A DNA stretch of 64,000 nt from an uncultured Porphyromonadaceae bacterium (GCA_902489275.1 CABTZK010000008.1:1-64000), one strand, 5' to 3'. Shown: positions 51,666 to 60,744, numbered from the stretch's first letter. Translations and numbers: made by a program. The notes: a model not told the origin generated them from the letters alone.

Positions 51666-52735
51666 ATTTTTCTCGATACATATTGCTCCTAGTTCTTGCC
51701 GGATTGCTCGCTTGGGGCATCCTGTGGGCCAAGCAGAAGGCCGACCATGAAGTGTGCCGCCAAGTGCAAGTCGTGGTCGTGAACAACGACAGCGCCACCT
51801 TTGTCACCTCCAAGGGCATCCTGGAAGACCTCAAGGCGGCCCATCTCAAAATCGAGGGCTTGCCCTTGTGGCAAATCAACAGTGACCGCATCGAGCAAAA
51901 GCTCGCCCAGTCACCCTATCTTGAGAGCGTTGACTGCGTGAAGTCGCACGATGGCATCTTCGTCATCAAGGTCAAGCAGCTGGTGCCGGTGTTGCGCGTG
52001 TTCGACGGTGACCACTCCTATTATGTGAACCGCGACGGGAAGCGCATGGAGGCGCGAGTCAACTATTTTAGCGACGTGCCTATCGTGAACGGGCATTTCA
52101 CCAAGGAGTATGGCCCCGAGCGCCTGCTGCCGCTCGTCGACTACGTGAACCGCAACGCCACACTCAGTGCTATTGTCACCATGTACACTTTTCAGGACTC
52201 AGACAATATCTTTGTGGTGCCGTGCATGAGCGGCCACATTGTGAACTTGGGCAGCATCGACAATTATGAAAGCAAGTTCGACAAGCTGCTGCTCTTCTAC
52301 CGCAAGGTGATGCCCGTGCGGGGCTGGGACACCTACGACACCATCTCGGTGAAGTGGAATCACCAGGTCGTGGCCACACGACGCGTGATAAAAGCAGAGG
52401 AAGTGATTGAGGCCAGTGCCAACGACGACGAGCCCGATGTCGACATCTCGGTGATTGCGGGCGATGACAACATGCCCTTGCACAATGTCGGCGGAAAGCC
52501 CAAAAAAAGCGTCCCCGCGCCCAAGCCTAAGACCACGGCAAGAAAGGCAACAGGGAAGGCTGATCCACCTCAAAAGACCACTTCAAAGAAAGAGGTGAAG
52601 AAGGAGGTAAAGAAGGAACTGAAGAAAGACACAAGCAGGAAATCGGCCTCCAAGTCCAAGCCACAGGGGAAAAACTCCGCAAAAAACAGTGAAAAAACAA
52701 AAAACAAGAGCAAAACTTCCAAGAAGTCGAAATAA
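51662..52735 (+). CDS. ftsQ: FtsQ-like division protein with lysine-rich tail
   Basis: A 357-residue bitopic division protein. One membrane helix lies at 7-23 (LLLVLAGLLAWGILWAK); a POTRA-like domain (about 35-110) and a beta domain (about 110-250) follow in the periplasm. The start is a TTG overlapping the murC stop; no Met codon occurs in the first 115 residues, so an ATG start would lose the membrane anchor. Residues 279-357 form an unusual low-complexity tail with 28 Lys and 2 Arg in 79 residues. The body fits FtsQ by position and topology more than by close similarity. Confidence 0.82.
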   Translation: MNFSRYILLLVLAGLLAWGILWAKQKADHEVCRQVQVVVVNNDSATFVTSKGILEDLKAAHLKIEGLPLWQINSDRIEQKLAQSPYLESVDCVKSHDGIFVIKVKQLVPVLRVFDGDHSYYVNRDGKRMEARVNYFSDVPIVNGHFTKEYGPERLLPLVDYVNRNATLSAIVTMYTFQDSDNIFVVPCMSGHIVNLGSIDNYESKFDKLLLFYRKVMPVRGWDTYDTISVKWNHQVVATRRVIKAEEVIEASANDDEPDVDISVIAGDDNMPLHNVGGKPKKSVPAPKPKTTARKATGKADPPQKTTSKKEVKKEVKKELKKDTSRKSASKSKPQGKNSAKNSEKTKNKSKTSKKSK

Positions 52736-52755
52736 TAATACTAACTTTACACGCT

Positions 52756-54075
52756 ATGGAAAGAAACCAATATGTTGTAGCGCTTGAAATTGGCAGCACA
52801 AAAATCGTTGGAGCGATTGCCGAGAAATCGGCCAACGCATACGTTGGAGTCAAATTTGTCGCCGAAGAGAAAACTCCCAATTGCGTGCGGTATGGTTGCA
52901 TCCAGAATGTAGAAAACACCAAGCAGGCCATCAATCGCATCATCCGCAGCCTTGAGAAGAGCATCGATGGCCAAATCAATGATATCTACGTGGGATTTAG
53001 CGGGCACTCGGTGCACTCCGAGGTCAGCGAGGTGAGCCGCGAGCTTGACGGGTCCAGTCCCATTACCGACATGATTATTGACCGCATCATCGAGAGCGAG
53101 ACGCGAGACTCGTTCAAGTCCTATGAAATTGTCGACGTGGTGCCACGCACCTACTATATCGACGGAGACGAGACCCGCACGCCCAGTGGGCGCTATGGCT
53201 CAAAAATCGGCATCAAGCTCAACTTGATTGTCGCCAAGCCGACGCTCAAGCTCAATCTTGACCGCGCGATGAAGGACTTGACCGCCAAGGTGAAAGGCTA
53301 CTTGGTGACCCCGCTGGTGATCGGCGAGGAAATCCTCACCAACGAGGAGATGGCGCTGGGATGCATGCTTGTCGACATGGGAGCCGAAACCACCGAAGTG
53401 GTCATTTACAAAGACGGAGCGCTCGTTTATCTCACGACCCTGCCATTAGGAGGGCGCAACCTCACCCGCGACATGACCGCGGGGCTGACAATCATGGAAG
53501 AAACGGCCGAGCGTGTGAAGAAAAGCCTCACTAATCCCCTTGACCCCACTTGTGAGGCGGTGACTATCGAGGGCGTGAACTCGCAAAACGCCTCGAAATA
53601 CATCACGGCGCGCATGGGCGAAATCATTGCCAACATCAACAAGCAGCGCGAGTATGCCGGCTTGGGCATCACCGACATCAAGACGGTCGTGCTCATTGGT
53701 GGCAGCTCCATGCTGCCAGGCATTCAGGAAATGTTTGGAAAAGTCATGAATGTGAAAGTGCGCCGCGGCGAGTGCCCCACGAACATCAACATTGAGAATC
53801 ATAGCGTCAACAAACCTGAATATATCGGAATCTTCTCCTTGCTGGCCAAGGCCGCCGAGATCATTCCCGCGGGCCACAGCTGCCTGGAGCGCACCATCTA
53901 TGATGACGGCCCAGAATTTGAGGGCGGCATAGCGGCAGCCAGCCAGCCGGCGCAAGAAGAGTCTCTCACTCGTCAACAGGAGAAAAAAAGGAAAAAGGGT
54001 CGCTTTAGTGGAATCATCGACAAGTTGAGCAGCCTGCTTGATGAGAATGACGGAAACGACAAGGACGACTCGTAA
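52756..54075 (+). CDS. ftsA: Cell division protein FtsA
   Basis: A 439-residue actin-like ATPase that tethers FtsZ to the membrane. The phosphate loop VALEIGSTKIVGAIAE opens the protein, the SHS2/1C domain follows (about 85-165), and ADMGAETTEVVIY-like text (VDMGAETTEVVIY) marks phosphate 2; VLIGGSSMLPGIQEM is the adenosine motif. The end carries a basic amphipathic membrane-targeting helix (GRFSGIIDKLSSLLDEN, about 418-434). ftsZ follows after 45 bases. Confidence 0.95.
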   Translation: MERNQYVVALEIGSTKIVGAIAEKSANAYVGVKFVAEEKTPNCVRYGCIQNVENTKQAINRIIRSLEKSIDGQINDIYVGFSGHSVHSEVSEVSRELDGSSPITDMIIDRIIESETRDSFKSYEIVDVVPRTYYIDGDETRTPSGRYGSKIGIKLNLIVAKPTLKLNLDRAMKDLTAKVKGYLVTPLVIGEEILTNEEMALGCMLVDMGAETTEVVIYKDGALVYLTTLPLGGRNLTRDMTAGLTIMEETAERVKKSLTNPLDPTCEAVTIEGVNSQNASKYITARMGEIIANINKQREYAGLGITDIKTVVLIGGSSMLPGIQEMFGKVMNVKVRRGECPTNINIENHSVNKPEYIGIFSLLAKAAEIIPAGHSCLERTIYDDGPEFEGGIAAASQPAQEESLTRQQEKKRKKGRFSGIIDKLSSLLDENDGNDKDDS

Positions 54076-54120
54076 AAATCAACACAAGCCCTAATCAATT
54101 CACCAGCAAAAAATCCAATT

Positions 54121-55485
54121 ATGGCAGACAATAAAAATATATTTGATAGCATCGACGAGGGTTCGTCGGATTTCAGCATGGACAACAAAAAGTCCCCCAT
54201 CATCAAGGTTGTCGGTGTGGGCGGTGGCGGCAACAATGCCATCAACCACATGTATGCCCAAAATATTGACGGTGTTTCGTTTGTTGTCATCAACACCGAC
54301 CGTCAGGCCCTAAGCAGCTCGCCAGTGCCCAACCGCTTGCTCATAGGCCCAGAGACCACCAAGGGACTCGGGGCCGGCAATGACCCCGAGGTGGCCAAGG
54401 CCGCTGCCGAGGAGAGCGCCGACAACATCGCGCACCTGTTCGACGACGAGACCAAGATGGTGTTTATCACTGCTGGCATGGGTGGCGGCACGGGTACCGG
54501 CGCAGCGCCTGTGGTGGCGCGCATCGCCCGCGACAAGGGCATCCTCACGATTGGCATCGTGACCATCCCCTTTGTGTTTGAGGGTCAAAAGAAAATCCTC
54601 AAGGCGCTCAATGGCGCCGAGGAGATGCAAAACTACGTCGACGCGCTGCTCATCATCAACAACGAGCGCCTCACCGAAATCTACCCTGACCTCAACTTTA
54701 TCAACGCCTTTGGCAAGGCCGACGACACCTTGAGCGTGGCCGCCCGGAGCATCAGTGACCTGATTATCACCCGAGGCAAGATTAACCTCGACTTCAACGA
54801 CGTGAACACCACGCTGCGCGATGGCGGTGTGGCCATCATCAGCAGTGGCTTTGGCGAGGGCGAACACCGCGTGACCAAGGCCATCGAGGACGCGCTTGAG
54901 TCGCCGCTGCTCAAAAACCGCGACGTGTCGAGCTCCAAGAAGATTTTGATGAACTTCTACTTCTCGCCCAAGTCTCACAATCCATTCAAGATGGAAGAAG
55001 TGAACGAGATGCGCCAGTTCATGACCAACTTCAGCAACGATGTCGACGTGATATGGGGCGCGGCATTTGACGACACGCTTGAGGACAAAATCAAAATCAC
55101 CATTCTCGCTGCTGGCTTCGACGTGTCGCTTGAAGGCGATGCGCCTCCTGCCACAGTCAAGACGGGCAAGGCGGCTTCTAATGCCACCGTTGCCGCCGAC
55201 AAGGCTCGGCTCATTCAGGAGTACGGCGACAAAATCACCCAAGACGACCTCAACAAGGCCGAGGCGCGCTACTTGGTGCTCCGCCCCGAGGATATTGACA
55301 ATGACGACATCATCGACTTGCTGGAGAAGACCCCGACGTTCAACCGCGACCCGAGATTCAAGTCGCTCGTGCGCGAAAAGCAGATGGCAACGGGCAGCCG
55401 AAGCCACGAGACCACGGCATCGAGCGGAGCGCCCAAGAAAACTGCCGGGGGCGGCACAACGGGCATCATTTCCTTTGGTGCTTAA
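54121..55485 (+). CDS. ftsZ: Cell division GTPase FtsZ
   Basis: A 454-residue tubulin-like GTPase forming the Z ring. The G-box GGGTGTGAAP starts at residue 121, VGVGGGGNNAINHM near 30 and the T7 loop NLDFNDVNTTL near 223 are present. The globular domain ends near residue 345, followed by a 110-residue linker containing charged and Ala/Thr-rich stretches. The extreme C-terminus reads GTTGIISFGA rather than the acidic-hydrophobic tail peptide seen in many FtsZ. serS starts 33 bases on. Confidence 0.95.
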   Translation: MADNKNIFDSIDEGSSDFSMDNKKSPIIKVVGVGGGGNNAINHMYAQNIDGVSFVVINTDRQALSSSPVPNRLLIGPETTKGLGAGNDPEVAKAAAEESADNIAHLFDDETKMVFITAGMGGGTGTGAAPVVARIARDKGILTIGIVTIPFVFEGQKKILKALNGAEEMQNYVDALLIINNERLTEIYPDLNFINAFGKADDTLSVAARSISDLIITRGKINLDFNDVNTTLRDGGVAIISSGFGEGEHRVTKAIEDALESPLLKNRDVSSSKKILMNFYFSPKSHNPFKMEEVNEMRQFMTNFSNDVDVIWGAAFDDTLEDKIKITILAAGFDVSLEGDAPPATVKTGKAASNATVAADKARLIQEYGDKITQDDLNKAEARYLVLRPEDIDNDDIIDLLEKTPTFNRDPRFKSLVREKQMATGSRSHETTASSGAPKKTAGGGTTGIISFGA

Positions 55486-55518
55486 ACTGCAAAAAGACTG
55501 ATTAATCACAGAGTTATT

Positions 55519-56790
55519 ATGTTAACACTACAACTTATCAACGAGAATCCAGAGGACGTGATCCGCCGCCTTGCCGTGAAGCAATTCGACGGCCGCGAGC
55601 CCATCATGCGCATCGTGGAGCTGGACAAGCAGCGCCGCGAGCATCAAAAGCAGCGTGACGACAATGCCGCGCAGCTCAACAAGATGGCTGCCCAGATTGG
55701 CGCCCTCATGAGGCAAGGGAAGAAAGACGAGGCACAGACTGCCAAAAAGGCTGTGGCTGACCTGAAGGCCGCCAACAAGGGAATTGACGATAGCCTGACC
55801 GACATCGAGGGGCAAATCAAGGAAATCCTGCTCTCGGTGCCCAACGTGCCCTATAAGGATGTGCCAGAGGGCAAGTCGAGTGCCGACAATGTGGTGGAGA
55901 AGGAGGGCGGCCGCAAGCCCGAGTTGCCCGATAACGCTCTTCCGCACTGGGAGCTTGCCAAAAAATATCATATCATCGACTTTGACTTGGGCGTGAAAAT
56001 CACGGGTGCGGGTTTCCCGGTCTACATCGGCAAGGGCGCTCGCCTGCAACGCGCGCTCATCCAATTCTTTCTTGATGAGGCTGGAAAAGCGGGCTATACC
56101 GAGGTGGAGCCGCCGCTCGTAGTGAATGCCGACTCGGGCACGGGCACAGGCCAGTTGCCCGACAAGGAGGGGCAGATGTATCATTGCCAGGTTGATGATT
56201 TCTACTTGATTCCAACGGCCGAGGTTCCTGTGACCAACCTCTATCGTGATGTGATTATCCCCCAGGACGAGCTTCCCAAGAAAAACTGCGCCTACAGCGC
56301 ATGCTTCCGCCGCGAGGCGGGCAGTTATGGCAAGGACGTGCGCGGCCTTAACCGCTTGCACCAGTTCGACAAGGTTGAAATCGTGCGCATCGAGAAACCC
56401 GAGAACAGTTATGCGGCGCTTGAGGAAATGAAAGCCCACGTGCAAGGCTTGCTGGAGAAATTGGGCTTGCCTTGGCACATTTTGCGCCTGTGTGGCGGCG
56501 ACACCAGTTTCACGAGCGCCATCACTTTTGACTTTGAGGTGTGGTCGGGAGCCCAGCAGCGCTGGTTAGAGGTGAGCTCGGTTTCCAACTTTGAGACCTA
56601 TCAGGCCAATCGGCTCAAATGCCGGTACCGTGGCGACGACAAGAAAACGCACCTGTGCCACACGCTCAATGGCTCGGCGCTCGCCCTGCCGCGCATCGTG
56701 GCCGCCTTGCTTGAAAACAATCAGACCCCCCAAGGCATCACCGTGCCGGAGTGCTTGCAAAAATATTGCGGTTTTAGCATCATTGATTGA
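55519..56790 (+). CDS. serS: Serine-tRNA ligase
   Basis: A 423-residue class IIa synthetase charging tRNA-Ser. The N-terminal coiled-coil arm (about 30-100) that grips the long variable arm is visible as alternating charged heptads. Class II motif 2 FRREAGSYGKDVRGLNRLHQF and motif 3 NGSALALPRIVAALLEN are exact. It may be transcribed from the division cluster by read-through, since the gap to ftsZ is short and no promoter was seen. Confidence 0.95.
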   Translation: MLTLQLINENPEDVIRRLAVKQFDGREPIMRIVELDKQRREHQKQRDDNAAQLNKMAAQIGALMRQGKKDEAQTAKKAVADLKAANKGIDDSLTDIEGQIKEILLSVPNVPYKDVPEGKSSADNVVEKEGGRKPELPDNALPHWELAKKYHIIDFDLGVKITGAGFPVYIGKGARLQRALIQFFLDEAGKAGYTEVEPPLVVNADSGTGTGQLPDKEGQMYHCQVDDFYLIPTAEVPVTNLYRDVIIPQDELPKKNCAYSACFRREAGSYGKDVRGLNRLHQFDKVEIVRIEKPENSYAALEEMKAHVQGLLEKLGLPWHILRLCGGDTSFTSAITFDFEVWSGAQQRWLEVSSVSNFETYQANRLKCRYRGDDKKTHLCHTLNGSALALPRIVAALLENNQTPQGITVPECLQKYCGFSIID

Positions 56791-56804
56791 TGCGCCGATC
56801 AAGA

Positions 56805-56850
56805 AGATAGTGGAGGGCGTGCCAAAAAATTGGCGCGCCCTCCACTATCT
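56805..56850. terminator. Long inverted repeat between convergent serS and sigma operon
   Basis: A 20-bp stem AGATAGTGGAGGGCGTGCCA (56805-56824) / (56831-56850) with one G-T pair and a 6-base A-rich loop. It is the longest near-perfect hairpin in the window and likely terminates both converging transcripts, although T-runs are weak. Confidence 0.65.
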
Positions 56851-56885
56851 CCGCTCATTCGGCACCGTTGCCTTCTGTCAGGCTG

Positions 56886-57200
56886 CTACATTTCGCCCAC
56901 AAAATCATGGATAGCTTGCCAAAGAAGTAGAATAGTGACGACTATCAGGACAACAAAATACACAATGTCACGAACCGTGATGACTTCAAGGTCGGATTTC
57001 CAGAGCAATCCATACCAGCAAGCTGCAATCACAAGCATCGCCAGCACATAGAGCAGCACCGGCAGCCAGCGATAGCCGTGAGGCGGCTTCTCGGGCAGGC
57101 GATGGAGCACGCGTGGGGTGAACCACTCGTTTTCGGTTTCCTGGAAACTGCTGTGCTGGAGTAGTCGTGACAGTTTTTGATCTTCTTCAGTCCTTTTCAT
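56886..57200 (-). CDS. Small two-helix membrane protein downstream of an ECF sigma factor
   Basis: A 104-residue protein with a charged N-terminal region (about 1-42) and two membrane helices (about 45-65 and 77-97). It starts 3 bases after the sigma factor stop, so it is co-translated with it. The topology (cytosolic segment plus membrane anchor) is that of an anti-sigma factor, but no zinc-binding HxxxCxxC motif is present. Anti-sigma function is inferred from position alone. Confidence 0.6.
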   Translation of the reverse strand: MKRTEEDQKLSRLLQHSSFQETENEWFTPRVLHRLPEKPPHGYRWLPVLLYVLAMLVIAACWYGLLWKSDLEVITVRDIVYFVVLIVVTILLLWQAIHDFVGEM

Positions 57201-57203
57201 GAT

Positions 57204-57755
57204 TCATATCACGTTAAAGTTGTTTTCAAACTGGATGACTTGGCTCATCTTCCCTTTAGCCCGGTGAAGGCTCGACTTTATTGTGCCCTCGGGCAGTTGC
57301 ATGACCGTTGCAATTTTCTTGATGGACAAGTCTTCGATATAGAACAGCGTGACGGCTGTTCGCTCAATATCGTTCAGGCTGCGCATGGCTGCCCTCACGG
57401 TGAGTTGTGCCTCGGTGGCGTCGGCGCTGGCTGTCGTGGAGTCGCCTTGCGACTCATGGTCGTCCAACCGCTGCTCGTGTCGCTTGCGCGCCTCGTTGTA
57501 GAACTCGTTGTAGGCGATGCGGTAAAGCCAAGTGCCAAAACTTGAGACTCCCCGAAAGGCGCGGATGTTGAGGTAGGCCTTGATAAATGTCTCCTGAGCC
57601 AGGTCGTCGGCCAGGTAGACATCACCCATGGTGAGGTTCATGAGAAACCTGCGCAAGCGCGGCTGATAGGCCTCGACGAGTTGCCCGAATGCGCGCCGGT
57701 TGTCGACCAGCGCGCATTGCGATAGCAGCTTCAGCTCTTCAAGTTTGCTCAGCAT
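57204..57755 (-). CDS. ECF RNA polymerase sigma factor (RpoE-like)
   Basis: A 183-residue extracytoplasmic-function sigma factor. Region 2 (about 20-90) contains GDVYLADDLAQETFIKAYLNI and FGTWLYRIAYNEFYNEAR; region 4 (about 120-175) contains LNDIERTAVTLFYIEDLSIKKIATVMQLPEGTIKSSLHRAKGKM. A short acidic linker rich in Ser/Thr/Ala (about 95-112) joins them. It is flanked by membrane-protein genes on both sides in one minus-strand operon, fitting an envelope-stress circuit. Confidence 0.9.
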   Translation of the reverse strand: MLSKLEELKLLSQCALVDNRRAFGQLVEAYQPRLRRFLMNLTMGDVYLADDLAQETFIKAYLNIRAFRGVSSFGTWLYRIAYNEFYNEARKRHEQRLDDHESQGDSTTASADATEAQLTVRAAMRSLNDIERTAVTLFYIEDLSIKKIATVMQLPEGTIKSSLHRAKGKMSQVIQFENNFNVI

Positions 57756-57782
57756 CGTGACTTGGACTTTAGGGCTTGAACC

Positions 57783-58652
57783 TTATCTCTCTTGCGCGTC
57801 GTTGCCCTTGTTAAACACTGGGGGTTGCGTGGGCGGTGTGGGTTGCTGGTTCTCAGACTGTTGGCTGGTGGCTGCCGCTTGCGTTTGACAGCGCTGCTGC
57901 GCAATCCACTGCTTTTGGCTCTGATAGGTCGTGAATGCTTTGGCAAGGCCAATGAGCAGCACAATCGACATGAGCATCGACACTTCGGGCGACCCGGCAG
58001 TGAAGAAGAACAGCATGCCACCGATGCCGGTCGCTATCAAGACGATACTCTTGTTGAAGGCGTTCCAGTTGAGTTGGTTCTTGATGCTGTTAAAGTCGAT
58101 AGGGGTCCCTGCGGGCAGCGGCTGGCCACTGGGGGGGAAAGGTTGAGTGTTGAGTGTGGCATCGATTGGTGGCTGCTGGGGCGCGGCTGGGCGCTGGTCG
58201 GGTGGCGATGCCAAAGGGCTGCCTGGGAGGGGATAGTTGTTCTCAATGGCTTTCTCCATCATGCGGTATTTCGCTTTGCGGTGCAGATAATAGAACAGCA
58301 GCGAAATGAAGCAAATGGCCACGCATCCCCACGTGATATAGGTAATGATGTTCTCGACCATGAGCTGTGTCCGTTGCCGGTCCTCGTTCCAATTCATTTC
58401 TCGCAGCTTCTCCATCTCTGAAGCCGACTCGTCGCTTAGCTCGTCCTCACTTACGGCTTTGCCAAGTACCGTGTCGTCGAGAGCGCTGGTAATACCGTTG
58501 ATGATTTTGCCCACGGAGCCCACGATGCGCGTCGTGTCGCCGTCTTCAACGACCGTCATAGTGTCGCCCTTGCTGGCGATGCTCACGCCACTGGCAAAGG
58601 CCATGTTGAGGCTTAGCAGGGCGATGGATAGTAAAAGAAAAATTTTTTTCAT
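57783..58652 (-). CDS. Membrane protein upstream of the ECF sigma gene (DUF6249-like)
   Basis: A 289-residue protein with an N-terminal signal peptide (MKKIFLLLSIALLSLNMAFA), an extracytoplasmic stretch (about 22-100), a membrane helix (about 105-128), a cytosolic Pro/Gln-rich linker (about 145-190), two more helices (about 205-245) and a Gln/Pro-rich tail. The ATG at 58652 is chosen because it gives the signal peptide; the open frame continues upstream to 58862 without coding character. It lies 27 bases before the sigma gene and probably forms an operon with it. A role in sensing or regulating the sigma factor is inferred. Confidence 0.6.
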   Translation of the reverse strand: MKKIFLLLSIALLSLNMAFASGVSIASKGDTMTVVEDGDTTRIVGSVGKIINGITSALDDTVLGKAVSEDELSDESASEMEKLREMNWNEDRQRTQLMVENIITYITWGCVAICFISLLFYYLHRKAKYRMMEKAIENNYPLPGSPLASPPDQRPAAPQQPPIDATLNTQPFPPSGQPLPAGTPIDFNSIKNQLNWNAFNKSIVLIATGIGGMLFFFTAGSPEVSMLMSIVLLIGLAKAFTTYQSQKQWIAQQRCQTQAAATSQQSENQQPTPPTQPPVFNKGNDAQER

Positions 58653-58774
58653 ATTGATGAGTTTTTGGTAGTCAAGGAAAAAGTGGCCGTGTCGCAGCCC
58701 CTCGTTTTCATGCATTAGATGCGCCGAGCGTGCAAAAAGGTTGCATGCCGCGGCATTTTTTTTGATTTTTCCTG

Positions 58775-59242
58775 CTACTCTTCCACATCGCAGCGCCGGA
58801 ATCCCACTTCCCTGGCCTTTTCCTGGCTCATCATGAAGTAGGTGACCTCGGCCTCGTCGCAAAGCTCACCTTTGGAGTTGAACACCTCGGCATGCATCGA
58901 GAGCAGGTTGTGCACTTGCTTGACAGCGCGTGCCCGAATGGTGATTTGCGGGTCGTGGCTCGAAACAGCCTTGCGGAATTTCACATTCAGGCTGGTGGTG
59001 AAGCCGTAGGTTTGCATTTTGCGATTCACGACCCAGGCGCACACGTCGTCGATGAGCGTTGAGATGATGCCGCCATGCAGCGTGTCTTTCCAGCCCTCGT
59101 AGTTTTTTTGGGGCTTCCAGAAGCTCACAATGTCCTCGCCGTCCTCGTAGAACTCCATGTGCAGCCCGATGGGGTTGGTGGTAGAGCATGCAAAACAGTT
59201 GAATTCGGGAATTTCTCTCCAAGCGTTAATTATTTTTTTCAT
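58775..59242 (-). CDS. PaaI-family acyl-CoA thioesterase (hotdog fold)
   Basis: A 155-residue single hotdog-domain protein. The helix segment DTLHGGIISTLIDDVCAWVV has the HGG motif and acidic residue typical of PaaI/YigI thioesterases that hydrolyse acyl- or aryl-CoA. The N-terminal segment (FNCFACSTTNPIGLHMEFY) has the C-x-G/N variant common in Bacteroidota members. Substrate unknown. It may share the lgt-alaX transcript, being 63 bases downstream of it. Confidence 0.8.
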   Translation of the reverse strand: MKKIINAWREIPEFNCFACSTTNPIGLHMEFYEDGEDIVSFWKPQKNYEGWKDTLHGGIISTLIDDVCAWVVNRKMQTYGFTTSLNVKFRKAVSSHDPQITIRARAVKQVHNLLSMHAEVFNSKGELCDEAEVTYFMMSQEKAREVGFRRCDVEE

Positions 59243-59305
59243 TGTTTTTCAGTTTTATTTTAGCGTAAATCGAGGTGATGCGCGCTGCCCGCTGCCCGCT
59301 GCCGG

Positions 59306-59773
59306 TTAGCCAAGACGGAAAACGATGCGAAGCTTGCCCTCCTGGTAGCGAGTGCTCGTGATGCGGAAATGCCCAATCTGTGCCGTGTGTTCCACATGAG
59401 TGCCCGCGCACAGGCATTCGTCATAGTCGCCCACCTTGACGATGCGCACAGTGTCGGTAGCGCCATCGGGCAGGCGCTTGAGGTCAAAGCGGCTTGCGGC
59501 CTCGCTCTGCCGCACGAACTCAAAGGTGACCGGGACATCGGCTGCAATCACCTCGTTAACCTTGGCTTCGATCGCTTGGGTCTCGCTGTCGGTCAATGGG
59601 CGGGGAAAGGCATAGTCCAGTTTCGACTTGGTGCGCTCGACATGCGCGTTGACGTGCCGCCCGCAGCCGAACATCTTGACCATGGTTGCGTTGAGGATGT
59701 GCTCGGCCGTGTGCATGGGCGGGTATTCCTCCTTGTGGTGCTCGTTTAGCACAGGTTGATGGGTCGTATTCAT
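59306..59773 (-). CDS. Free-standing alanyl-tRNA editing-like protein (AlaX type)
   Basis: A 155-residue SAD-domain protein. The zinc ligands of ThrRS/AlaRS editing domains are present: HTAEH (His21, His25) and CLCAGTH (Cys122, His126). Such proteins hydrolyse Ser- or Gly-mischarged tRNA-Ala in trans; its short length (no N-terminal AlaRS-like subdomain) fits the compact AlaX-S group. The start overlaps the lgt stop by 4 bases, so the two are coupled. Confidence 0.82.
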   Translation of the reverse strand: MNTTHQPVLNEHHKEEYPPMHTAEHILNATMVKMFGCGRHVNAHVERTKSKLDYAFPRPLTDSETQAIEAKVNEVIAADVPVTFEFVRQSEAASRFDLKRLPDGATDTVRIVKVGDYDECLCAGTHVEHTAQIGHFRITSTRYQEGKLRIVFRLG

Positions 59774-60639
59774 TTTTTTTCGTCAGGAAACTTGTTGGGA
59801 AATTCCAACTTCACGCGTGGGCGGCGATAGGCACGCGCAATGAGCCAAATGCCCATCACGATAAAGGGGATGGAGAGCAGTTGCCCCATGTTCAGGCCGC
59901 AAGCGTCGCGCAGCCCCAATTCCCAGGGCTCTTGCACATTCTTGAGGTACTCGATGCAGAACCTCGACACGAAGATGCCGGTCATGAACACGCCAAAGAT
60001 GAGCCCCTCGCGCTCCTGGTCATTGCGTTTCCAGTACATCCACATCACGATGCCAAACACTAAGAAGTAGCACAACGCCTCGTAGAGCTGCGTGGGATGG
60101 CATGGCGCCGTGAAAACGGGGTTGCCGCCTTGTATCCACTGGTCCACATTCTTCACGAAGCAGAAACCCCAGGGCTGGCTCGTGGGGCCGCCGTAGATCT
60201 CGTGATTGAACAAGTTGCCCAAGCGAATGAGGGCTGCCGCGAGACCCACAGGCACCACTAAGCGGTCGAGTGTCCACAGCATGGGCTTCTTGGTGACCCA
60301 CTTGGAGTAGAGCCAAATGGCAATGATGATGCCCAGCACACCCCCATGGCTCGCAAGGCCACCTTTCCAAATCTTGGGGATTTCCCCGAGGTGGCGACTA
60401 TAGAAGTCCCAATCATAGAAGAACACGTGACCCAGCCGCGCGCCCACTACCGTGGCGATAATCACGTAGAAGAAAAGCTGGGCAACCCACGACTCGCGCG
60501 CGCCCTCGTGACGGAAAGCGCGCCATACCACCTCGTAGCCCAACCAAAAAGCAATGGCAAACATCAGCCCATACCAGCGCACGGTGATGAAGCCGTCATA
60601 TAAATTAGGGCTTGTGGCCCAAGTAATGTAATCAAGCAT
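59770..60639 (-). CDS. lgt: Prolipoprotein diacylglyceryl transferase
   Basis: A 289-residue, seven-helix inner membrane enzyme that transfers diacylglycerol from phosphatidylglycerol to the lipobox cysteine of prolipoproteins. The Lgt signature is visible as GLASHGGVLGIIIAIW, and IRLGNLFNHEIYGGPT holds the essential Arg/Asn/Glu region. It serves lipoproteins such as those at 20019 and 25018. It heads an operon with alaX. Confidence 0.93.
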   Translation of the reverse strand: MLDYITWATSPNLYDGFITVRWYGLMFAIAFWLGYEVVWRAFRHEGARESWVAQLFFYVIIATVVGARLGHVFFYDWDFYSRHLGEIPKIWKGGLASHGGVLGIIIAIWLYSKWVTKKPMLWTLDRLVVPVGLAAALIRLGNLFNHEIYGGPTSQPWGFCFVKNVDQWIQGGNPVFTAPCHPTQLYEALCYFLVFGIVMWMYWKRNDQEREGLIFGVFMTGIFVSRFCIEYLKNVQEPWELGLRDACGLNMGQLLSIPFIVMGIWLIARAYRRPRVKLEFPNKFPDEKK

Positions 60640-60744
60640 TTTTCAAACAACAAATTACAAGCGACTAAAGGAATGGCTTCTTGACAAAAAACTCACCTGA
60701 GCCTTGATGGTGAGCAAGAAGAATTCTGCCGCGCGCCAAGGAGA

